A stretch of 39,771 bases of DNA, taken from Streptacidiphilus anmyonensis. Its GTDB lineage: Bacteria > Actinomycetota > Actinomycetes > Streptomycetales > Streptomycetaceae. Shown in pieces: positions 31,273 to 39,771 of the stretch. The notes beneath the pieces are model-generated. The model had not been told where the DNA came from and made no database searches. It worked only from the letters and a program-made list of their open reading frames with translations. Positions within the stretch are counted from its first letter, which is position 1, and each line of letters starts with the position of its first letter. The stretch is taken from contig NZ_BBPQ01000022.1 in NCBI RefSeq assembly GCF_000787855.1, forward strand, positions 51,689-91,459. The letters run 5' to 3'. Both the position numbers and the translations under genes were made by a program.

Positions 31273-32325
31273 ATGCGGCAGCGGCTCGCTCTGGTCCTGG
31301 TGGCCCTCGCGGCCTTCCTCGCCGTGCTCGGCGTCATGCTGCGCGCGTGGGTCTACCCCCACGTCGTCGCGGTGCCGGACAACCAGTACCAGGCCGTCGT
31401 ACTGGAGGCGAAGGACGCCACCCTCATCGACTACAGCTCGATGACCGCGGTCCCGCACCAGCACGTCACCATCGTCGAGACCCTCAAGGGCGACGCGGCC
31501 GCGGCCCAGGCCGAGAAGAAGCGCACCGGGCGGGACGTCGTCGTGTGGGACGCGCTCTCCTACGTCCTCGGCAACGACGGCAAGCGGCTCTCCGCCATCC
31601 CGGAGGTCTACCCCTTCGACGCGCACACCCAGGACCCGGTCCACTGCTGCGGGGAGAACGTCGACGGCGACGCGCTCAGCCGGGTCGGCATCGAGTACAA
31701 GTTCCCCTTCGACACGCAGCCGCACGACTACCAGTACTTCGATCCGCAGACCCGCACCTCGGCGCCCATCCACTACAAGGGGACCACCACGCTCGACGGG
31801 CTGACCGTCTACTACTTCGAGCAGACGATCCCCTGGACCCGGGTGCCGTTCCCCAAGGCCATGCCGGCGGGCGTGGCGATCACGCCCGACCAGATCGACA
31901 AGCTCGGCTACCAGCGCTGGTACACCACCGTCCGGAAGTTCTGGGTCGATCCCGTCACCGGCGCGCCGATCAACGGTGAGGAACTGCACGACGAGCAGTT
32001 GCGGATGCCGCCGAGCTCCGGCATGGCGCCGGTGACGATCTTCTCCGGGGACGTGAGGATCCGCCCCGACTACCAGGCCGCGACCGTCGCCCTGGTGAAG
32101 AAGGAGCGCACGCTGCTGCTGATGCTGCGCGACTATCTCCCGTTCGGGCTACCGCTGTTGGGCCTGGTCGCACTGGCGCTCGCCTTCGTCGTCGAGGGTC
32201 GCGCGCGGATCCGGGCCGCCCGGACCCCGCAGGGCCGGGCGGCGGCCTCAGTCGCGGACGCAGACGAAGACGGCGGTGCCGGGGATGTGCCGTCCGCGCA
32301 GGGGGCTCCAGCCGCCCCACTCTGA
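31273..32325 (+). CDS. DUF3068 (PorA-like) membrane-anchored protein
   Basis: 350-residue protein with an N-terminal helix (about 5-24), a long extracytoplasmic domain, and a C-terminal helix (LPFGLPLLGLVALALAFVVE) followed by a charged cytoplasmic tail. The layout and motifs such as YPFDAHTQDPVHCCGENVDG and GIEYKFPFDTQPHDYQYFD match the DUF3068 family, called PorA-like in corynebacteria, whose role in streptomycetes is not established. GGGGAGGG lies close before the ATG. The last 78 bp overlap the 3' end of the convergent methyltransferase gene. Confidence 0.85.
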   Translation: MRQRLALVLVALAAFLAVLGVMLRAWVYPHVVAVPDNQYQAVVLEAKDATLIDYSSMTAVPHQHVTIVETLKGDAAAAQAEKKRTGRDVVVWDALSYVLGNDGKRLSAIPEVYPFDAHTQDPVHCCGENVDGDALSRVGIEYKFPFDTQPHDYQYFDPQTRTSAPIHYKGTTTLDGLTVYYFEQTIPWTRVPFPKAMPAGVAITPDQIDKLGYQRWYTTVRKFWVDPVTGAPINGEELHDEQLRMPPSSGMAPVTIFSGDVRIRPDYQAATVALVKKERTLLLMLRDYLPFGLPLLGLVALALAFVVEGRARIRAARTPQGRAAASVADADEDGGAGDVPSAQGAPAAPL

Positions 32326-33099
32326 GGTGAGGCCCTCGGGCCACTCCGGCTCGACCAGGTCGACGAGCCGGAAGCCGGCCAGTGTCAGCTCCCGCACCCG
32401 GTCGCCGAGCGTGCGGTGGTGCTCGACGTAGACGGCGGCCCCGGTCTCGTCCTGCTCGACGTAGGGCGTGCGGTCGAAGTAGGAGGCGCTGGCCGTCAGG
32501 CCCTCGACGCCGGGCTCGTCCAGGAAGGCCCAGCGGATCGGGTGGGTGACCGAGAAGACCCACCGTGAGCCGGGCCGCAGCACCCGGTGCACCTCGCGCA
32601 TCAGCCGCGCCGTGTCGGCGACGAAGGGCACCGCGCCGTAGGCGGAGCAGGCCAGGTCGAAGCTCTCGTCGGCGAAGGGCAGCACCGTGGCGTCCGCCTG
32701 GACCAGCGGCACGGGCGTGCGGGCCGCCTGCTCGTCGATGCGGCGGGCGTGCTGGAGCTGCCGGTGCGAGAGGTCCAGCGCGACCGGGAGCGCCCCCTGG
32801 TCGGCGAGCCAGCGGGAGCACTGCGCGGCGCCCGCGCCGATCTCCAGCACCCGTGCGCCGGGCAGCGCCGCGTGGTCGCCGAGCAGGTGGGCGTCGTCCT
32901 CGTCCAGGCCCTCCGGGCACCAGACGAAGCGGGCGTCGCCGAGGAACGCGCCGTGTTCCAGCTGGTACTCGTCCGCGTTGCGGTCCCACCAGCCGCGGTT
33001 GGCGCGGCTGCTCTCGGCTGCGCCGGCCTGGCGGCGCACGGCCTCGGCGTCGTCGTCGACACCGGGCTCGATGTTCTGGGGGGGCGTGTCATTGATCAT
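32248..33099 (-). CDS. SAM-dependent class I methyltransferase
   Basis: 283-residue methyltransferase of the UbiE/Methyltransf_11 type. VLEIGAGAAQCSRWLADQG is SAM motif I, VALDLSHRQLQHAR is motif II, and LPFADESFDLACSAYGAVPFV is the motif IV region; HRVLRPGSRWVFSVTHP is also typical. The N-terminal WWDRNADEYQLEH is characteristic of a streptomycete subgroup. The substrate is unknown. The ATG has no ribosome site, but TACGCT ends 9 nt upstream, so the leader is very short or absent. Its 3' end overlaps the convergent DUF3068 gene. Confidence 0.88.
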   Translation of the reverse strand: MINDTPPQNIEPGVDDDAEAVRRQAGAAESSRANRGWWDRNADEYQLEHGAFLGDARFVWCPEGLDEDDAHLLGDHAALPGARVLEIGAGAAQCSRWLADQGALPVALDLSHRQLQHARRIDEQAARTPVPLVQADATVLPFADESFDLACSAYGAVPFVADTARLMREVHRVLRPGSRWVFSVTHPIRWAFLDEPGVEGLTASASYFDRTPYVEQDETGAAVYVEHHRTLGDRVRELTLAGFRLVDLVEPEWPEGLTSEWGGWSPLRGRHIPGTAVFVCVRD

Positions 33100-33221
33100 G
33101 TCGGCGATAGCGTAACCTTGGCGCCGTAGCAAGCGAGGTCACCTCGGGGTCTTGCGGAAACTCCCGTTCGGGCGATAGACAACTCATCCATCCGGGCCCA
33201 AGCCGCACTGCGGCTTCCGCA

Positions 33222-33250
33222 TTGACCGTCCATGGCTGTCCCCGTATGCT
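33222..33250 (+). promoter_or_regulatory. rpsA promoter
   Basis: TTGACC (33222-33227), a 17-bp spacer and TATGCT (33245-33250) make the best housekeeping-type promoter in the window, expected start near 33257. Confidence 0.8.
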
Positions 33251-33256
33251 ACAAGT

Positions 33257-33450
33257 TGCGCTGCGGGCCTGCGCGCCTCGGACGGAGCAGGTCGCGCTCG
33301 CATCTGTTGAAGACTCCACGTTTCTTCGCTTGCTTGCTTGTCCTCTGTGCGGCATCCAGCTGATGGGCGTGGCGTCCTTGGTGGAGCGATCACGGGTCCC
33401 CGGCGTGGTAGTACCTACGACTTCATGTCCGTACCGGAGCCCCTTTCCTA
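33257..33450 (+). promoter_or_regulatory. Long rpsA 5' leader without a strong ribosome site
   Basis: About 194 nt of leader. The nearest GGAG is about 13 nt from the ATG and is followed by the pyrimidine tract CCCCTTTCCT. It also holds a CTTG-repeat (CTTGCTTGCTTG, near 33330-33341). Weak SD and a structured leader are typical of rpsA mRNAs, where S1 represses its own translation; autoregulation here is inference. Confidence 0.5.
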
Positions 33451-34947
33451 ATGACGAGCAGCACCGAGGCCCCCACCACTCCCCAGGTTGCGGTCAACGA
33501 CATCGGCGACGCCGAGGCCTTCCTCGCCGCGATCGACGAGACCATCAAGTACTTCAACGATGGTGACATCGTCGAAGGCACCATCGTGAAGGTTGACCGT
33601 GACGAGGTGCTCCTCGACATCGGTTACAAGACCGAGGGCGTCATCCCGTCCCGCGAGCTGTCGATCAAGCACGACGTCGACCCGCACGAGGTCGTCGCCG
33701 TGGGCGACAGCATCGAGGCCCTGGTCCTCCAGAAGGAGGACAAGGAGGGTCGCCTGATCCTGTCCAAGAAGCGCGCCCAGTACGAGCGCGCCTGGGGCAC
33801 GATCGAGAAGATCAAGGACGAGGACGGCATCGTCACCGGTACCGTCATCGAGGTCGTCAAGGGTGGTCTCATCCTCGACATCGGCCTCCGTGGCTTCCTC
33901 CCGGCCTCCCTGGTCGAGATGCGTCGCGTCCGCGACCTCCAGCCCTACGTGGGCAAGGAGCTCGAGGCCAAGATCATCGAGCTGGACAAGAACCGCAACA
34001 ACGTGGTCCTGTCCCGCCGTGCCTGGCTGGAGCAGACCCAGAGCGAGGTCCGCCAGACCTTCCTCACCACCCTGCAGAAGGGCCAGGTGCGCTCCGGCGT
34101 CGTCTCCTCGATCGTCAACTTCGGTGCCTTCGTGGACCTGGGTGGCGTCGACGGCCTGGTGCACGTCTCCGAGCTGTCCTGGAAGCACATCGACCACCCG
34201 TCCGAGGTTGTCGAGGTCGGCCAGGAGGTCACCGTCGAGGTCCTCGACGTCGACATGGACCGCGAGCGTGTCTCCCTGTCGCTGAAGGCGACCCAGGAGG
34301 ACCCGTGGCAGCAGTTCGCCCGGACCCACCAGATCGGTCAGGTCGTCCCGGGTAAGGTCACCAAGCTGGTTCCGTTCGGTGCGTTCGTCCGCGTGGACGA
34401 GGGCATCGAGGGCCTGGTCCACATCTCCGAGCTGGCCGAGCGCCACGTCGAGATCCCGGAGCAGGTCGTCCAGGTCGGCGACGAGATCTTCGTCAAGGTC
34501 ATCGACATCGACCTCGAGCGTCGTCGCATCAGCCTCTCGCTGAAGCAGGCCAACGAGTCCTTCGGTGCCGACCCGATGGCGGTCGAGTTCGACCCGACCC
34601 TCTACGGCATGGCCGCGTCCTACGACGACCAGGGCAACTACATCTACCCGGAGGGCTTCGACCCCGAGGCGAACGACTGGCTGCCCGGCTACGAGAAGCA
34701 GCGTGAGGAGTGGGAGCGCCAGTACGCCGAGGCGCAGGCCCGCTTCGAGCAGCACCAGGCCCAGGTCGTCAAGAGCCGCGAGGCCGACGCCGAGGCCGCT
34801 GCCGCGGGCGAGGGTGCCGCTGCCGAGACCGGCGGTGCCGTCTCCGGTGGCTCGTACTCCTCCAGCAGCGAGGAGACCTCGGGCGCCCTGGCGACCGACG
34901 AGGCCCTGGCCGCGCTCCGCGAGAAGCTGGCGGGTGGCCAGAGCTGA
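33451..34947 (+). CDS. rpsA: 30S ribosomal protein S1
   Basis: 498-residue actinobacterial S1 with four OB-fold S1 repeats at about 36-108 (GDIVEGTIVKVDRDEVLLDIG), 121-190, 207-275 (VVSSIVNFGAFVDLGGVDGL) and 292-362 (KVTKLVPFGAFVRVDEGIEG). The C-terminal ~130 residues are acidic, Glu/Ala/Ser-rich and probably disordered. The protein helps mRNAs bind the 30S subunit. Codon usage includes more T-ending codons (ggt, cgt) than its neighbours, as expected of a highly expressed gene. Confidence 0.97.
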   Translation: MTSSTEAPTTPQVAVNDIGDAEAFLAAIDETIKYFNDGDIVEGTIVKVDRDEVLLDIGYKTEGVIPSRELSIKHDVDPHEVVAVGDSIEALVLQKEDKEGRLILSKKRAQYERAWGTIEKIKDEDGIVTGTVIEVVKGGLILDIGLRGFLPASLVEMRRVRDLQPYVGKELEAKIIELDKNRNNVVLSRRAWLEQTQSEVRQTFLTTLQKGQVRSGVVSSIVNFGAFVDLGGVDGLVHVSELSWKHIDHPSEVVEVGQEVTVEVLDVDMDRERVSLSLKATQEDPWQQFARTHQIGQVVPGKVTKLVPFGAFVRVDEGIEGLVHISELAERHVEIPEQVVQVGDEIFVKVIDIDLERRRISLSLKQANESFGADPMAVEFDPTLYGMAASYDDQGNYIYPEGFDPEANDWLPGYEKQREEWERQYAEAQARFEQHQAQVVKSREADAEAAAAGEGAAAETGGAVSGGSYSSSSEETSGALATDEALAALREKLAGGQS

Positions 34948-34980
34948 GGCTCTGCCCCACGCGCTAGTCGCTAGCGTCTG

Positions 34981-35016
34981 ACGAACCCCCGCCCGGGGAA
35001 CCGGGCGGGGGTTCGT
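34981..35016 (+). terminator. rpsA terminator
   Basis: Perfect 16-bp stem (34981-34996 with 35001-35016) capped by a GGAA tetraloop and followed by TCGTT. Confidence 0.92.
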
Positions 35017-35140
35017 TCGTTGCCGGAGGTTTAACCGCAGCTGACGACTATGGCGCAGCCCATACCGGAATCCTCTACCGATCAAGGGACATCTCGGTCA
35101 CCGTTGACTGAGTTGCCCTGAACGGAAGCAGGCCGTCCAC

Positions 35141-37333
35141 ATGCACCAGACCTCCTCGAAGCTCCGCGGTCCTTTCGCGGCGCTCGGCCGGTTCAGCTTC
35201 CGCCACCGTCGCTGGGTGGCGCTCGCCTGGGCCGTGCTCATCGTGATCGGTCTGGTCTTCGGCACCAAGGTCTTCAACGCGGCGGCCCCCTCCGCCAAGG
35301 CGGCCGGCTCCGAGTCCGCGACCGGCTCCGCGCTCCTGTCCCAGTACGGCACCAGCGGGGACGCGCTCCAGGCGCTCGTGAGCGGCAAATCCCCCGACGA
35401 CGCGGGCGTGAAGGCGGCCGTCACCTCGGCGGAGCAGGACCTGCGCGTCATGCCCGGCGTCGCGTCCGTCACCGACGTCCGCGCCCAGAACGGTTCCTCG
35501 CAGATCCTGAGCGTCCAGCTGAGCGACGCGAAGGCGGTCGACCAGGCGGGCGCCCGGCTGGACCGGATCGGCGCCGACAGCGGTGCGAGCGTCAAGCTCG
35601 GCGGCAACCAGGTCCTCGCGCAGCAGGTGCAGCAGCAGACCAAGTCCGACACCGAGACCGGTGAGATGGTCGCCCTGCCGATCACGCTGGCCGTGATGGT
35701 GCTGATCTTCGGCGGCTTCATCGCCGCCGGGCTGCCGCTGATCGGCGCGATCGGCTCGGTCGCCGGCGCCCTGCTGGCCCTGCTGGGCTTCACCCAGATC
35801 ATGCCGATCGACACCAGCGTCCTGCCGATCACCACCGTGCTCGGCCTCGGCCTCTCCATCGACTACGCCCTGCTGGTGGTCAACCGCTTCCGGGAGGAGC
35901 GGAGCAAGGGCGCGACCATCGAGCAGGCCGTGGAGCGCACCAGCGCCACGGCCGGTCGGACCATCGCGTTCTCCGCGCTGACCGTCGCCGTCGCCCTCTC
36001 CGGCCTCTTCGTGCTCACCAGCCCGATCTTCCACGCGGTCGCCGCGGCGGGCGTCAGCGTCGTGGTCATCACCGTGCTGTCCGGGCTGACGCTCGTCCCG
36101 GCCCTGCTGGGCTTCGCCGGGAAGAAGATCAAGCCGCCCAAGCAGGGCGTCCGGGACAAGGGCCGCTTCGCCTGGGTGGTGCGCAAGGTCCGCCGCCGCG
36201 CGCTGCCGGTGGCGCTGGCCACCGTGGCCCTGCTGATCGCCGCGGCGGCGCCGTTCTTCGGCGCGCACGCGCAGAGCCTGGGCACCCAGACCCTGCCCAC
36301 CAGCTTCAGCGCGCGGACCGTCGCCGACGCCGTCGCCGCGGACTACCCGACGCTGAAGGACCCCGACATCACCGTCCTGGTCAAGAGCGACCCGGCCACG
36401 GCCGACGGCTACGCCAAGCACGTCGCCGCGCTGCCGGACGTGAAGTCCGCCGCCGTGACCGAGGCCGGCGGCAGCGGCCCGTCCGCGTGGGCCGCGGTCG
36501 GCGTCCACGTCGACGGCAGCGCCCAGGGCGCGACCGCCCAGCACGTCGTCGGCGAGCTGCGCGCCGACCGCGAGGGCCTGACCACCTGGGTCACCGGCGA
36601 CGCGGCGAGCGTCGTCGACTTCCACCACGAGATCAGCTCGCGCGGACCGTGGGCGCTGGGGCTGATCGTCGCCGCGACGTTCGTGCTGCTCTTCCTGATG
36701 ACGGGCTCCGTGGTGGTGCCGATCAAGGCGCTGGTGATGAACCTGCTCTCGCTGGGCGCGGCGCTGGGCATGATGACCCTGGTCTTCCAGGGCGGCTGGT
36801 TCAGCGGCCTCCTCGGCTTCACGCCCACGGGCGGGCTGGAGGCGTGGATCCCAGTCCTGGTCTTCGTCTTCTCCTTCGGCCTGTCGATGGACTACGAGGT
36901 CTTCCTGCTCTCGCGGATCAAGGAACTCCACGACGAGGGCTACTCCTGTGCGCGCTCGGTCGAGCTGGGCGTGCAGCGCAGCGGCCGGATCATCACCTCG
37001 GCGGCGGCGCTGATGGTGATCGTCTTCCTCGGCTTCTCGACCGGGCGGATGCTGGACATCAAGGAGATCGGGCTGGCCCTGGCCGTGGCCGTCCTGGTGG
37101 ACGCGACGCTGGTGCGGATGCTGCTGGTCCCGGCGACCATGTCCATGTTCGGCCGGCTCAACTGGTGGGCCCCGCCCTTCCTGCGCCGCCTGCACGCCCG
37201 CTACGGCTTCAAGGAGCACGCGGTCCTGCCGCCGCTGCCCGTCGTGACCGCCCTCCCGGTCCAGCGGGCCGAGGAGCCGGCACCGGAGCCCGCGGCCACC
37301 CAGCCCGCGGCCACCCTGATGAAGGCGAGCTGA
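35141..37333 (+). CDS. MmpL/RND-superfamily transporter
   Basis: 730-residue membrane protein with the MmpL plan: one N-terminal helix, an extracytoplasmic loop, five helices, a loop (about 385-500) and a second set of helices. Each half carries the Asp-Tyr pair of proton-coupled MmpL proteins: GLSIDYALLVVNRFREER and GLSMDYEVFLLSRIKE. The C-terminal tail (PAPEPAATQPAATLMKAS) is disordered. Family members export lipids, siderophores or small molecules; the cargo is unknown. No good ribosome site is seen before the ATG (GGAAG lies 12 nt upstream). Confidence 0.92.
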   Translation: MHQTSSKLRGPFAALGRFSFRHRRWVALAWAVLIVIGLVFGTKVFNAAAPSAKAAGSESATGSALLSQYGTSGDALQALVSGKSPDDAGVKAAVTSAEQDLRVMPGVASVTDVRAQNGSSQILSVQLSDAKAVDQAGARLDRIGADSGASVKLGGNQVLAQQVQQQTKSDTETGEMVALPITLAVMVLIFGGFIAAGLPLIGAIGSVAGALLALLGFTQIMPIDTSVLPITTVLGLGLSIDYALLVVNRFREERSKGATIEQAVERTSATAGRTIAFSALTVAVALSGLFVLTSPIFHAVAAAGVSVVVITVLSGLTLVPALLGFAGKKIKPPKQGVRDKGRFAWVVRKVRRRALPVALATVALLIAAAAPFFGAHAQSLGTQTLPTSFSARTVADAVAADYPTLKDPDITVLVKSDPATADGYAKHVAALPDVKSAAVTEAGGSGPSAWAAVGVHVDGSAQGATAQHVVGELRADREGLTTWVTGDAASVVDFHHEISSRGPWALGLIVAATFVLLFLMTGSVVVPIKALVMNLLSLGAALGMMTLVFQGGWFSGLLGFTPTGGLEAWIPVLVFVFSFGLSMDYEVFLLSRIKELHDEGYSCARSVELGVQRSGRIITSAAALMVIVFLGFSTGRMLDIKEIGLALAVAVLVDATLVRMLLVPATMSMFGRLNWWAPPFLRRLHARYGFKEHAVLPPLPVVTALPVQRAEEPAPEPAATQPAATLMKAS

Positions 37334-37358
37334 CCGCACGCCCTTAAAGGCGCACTGC

Positions 37359-37364
37359 TAGGTT
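37359..37364 (+). promoter_or_regulatory. -10 hexamer of leaderless coaE transcript
   Basis: TAGGTT is followed by exactly 7 nt and then the coaE ATG, without a ribosome-binding site. Confidence 0.5.
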
Positions 37365-37955
37365 GCTGCCCATGGTGAAGGTCGGACTCACAGGCGGCAT
37401 CGGCGCGGGCAAGAGCGCGGTGTCGGCGCTGCTCGCGGAGCTGGGCGCGGTGATCGTGGACGCGGATCTGATCGCGCGCGAGGTCGTCGCGCCGGGGACC
37501 GAGGGCCTGGCGGCCGTCGTCGCCGAGTTCGGCGACGACGTGCTGGCCGCCGACGGGTCGTTGGACCGGCCGAAGCTGGGGGCGGTCGTCTTCGCCGACC
37601 CGGCGCGGCTCGCCGCACTCAACGCGATCGTGCACCCGCTCGTCGGGCGGCGGTCCGCGGAGCTGGAGGGCGCCGCGGGGCCCGACGCGGTCGTCGTGCA
37701 CGACGTGCCCCTGCTCGCCGAGAACGGCCTCGCGCCGCTGTACGACGTGGTCGTCGTGGTGGACGCCGCCGACGAGACGCGGGTGCGGCGACTGGTCGAG
37801 CTGCGGGGGATGGCCGAGGCGGACGCCCGCGCCCGGATGGCCGCGCAGGCCGACCGCGAGGCGCGGCTCGCCGTCGCGGATCTGGTGATCGACAACGACG
37901 GGCCGCTGGAGCGGCTCGCGCCGCAGGTGCGCGAGGTGTGGCAGAAGCTGGTCGG

Positions 37956-39734
<1,779 letters not shown>

Positions 39735-39771
39735 GGGCGAGGGCTGGGCCGGCGGCGCGGGGGGGCGGGCG

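Overview
The window is high-GC actinobacterial chromosome, most likely from Streptomycetaceae (Streptomyces, Kitasatospora or Streptacidiphilus; the genus cannot be fixed from this stretch). The clues are strong G/C third positions, frequent GTG starts, GTGA/ATGA gene overlaps, leaderless starts, a DmdR/IdeR-type iron box, Tat-dependent DyP peroxidase next to an EfeO-like protein, and the block livFGMHK - paaI-type thioesterase - polA - small membrane protein - DUF3068 - methyltransferase - rpsA - RND - coaE, which I recall as conserved core order in Streptomyces. About thirty protein genes and one tRNA are present. I see no phage, insertion sequence, CRISPR array or biosynthetic cluster.

Layout. 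1-3457: a NarL-type two-component pair (regulator cut by the window edge, plus sensor kinase) divergent from a MacB/FtsX-type ABC exporter, with a perfect inverted repeat in the shared promoter region. 3458-4307: VIT-family iron/manganese carrier behind a perfect 19-bp iron-box-like palindrome. 4308-10830: a repeat-rich 460-bp non-coding region and then gltBD (glutamate synthase). 10978-16406 (minus): lipoprotein, secreted phospholipase C/acid phosphatase, and the efeO-efeB pair. 16601-18046: pyruvate kinase. 18122-19756 (minus): APC amino acid permease. 20158-20238 (minus): tRNA-Leu(CAA). 20330-20956: ANTAR antiterminator response regulator. 21014-26699 (minus): complete branched-chain amino acid ABC importer livKHMGF. 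26824-28041 (minus): membrane protein and thioesterase. 28234-30984: DNA polymerase I. 31127-32325: small membrane protein and DUF3068 protein. 32248-33099 (minus): methyltransferase. 33451-34947: ribosomal protein S1. 35141-37333: MmpL/RND protein. 37372-37986: CoaE. 37956-39734 (minus): TreZ, whose N-terminus lies close to the window edge.

Functional themes are nitrogen and amino acid supply (gltBD, APC permease, livKHMGF), iron handling (VIT carrier, efeOB) and core information processing (polA, rpsA, tRNA, coaE). Most transcription units end in perfect hairpins of 14-22 bp, several placed between convergent genes.

The coding content is ordinary. The signals that deserve a second look are regulatory: a 17-bp element repeated at nearly the same distance upstream of two amino acid transport genes (permease and livK); a three-copy GGCATYTAT operator at the permease promoter; tandem iron-box-like sites before the VIT gene; a structured inverted-repeat element and an IclR-like palindrome before gltB; a KstR-like palindrome before the DUF3068 unit; and five genes whose start codon sits 6-7 nt after a TANNNT -10 hexamer (leaderless). 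I did not find a clearly new multi-gene system.
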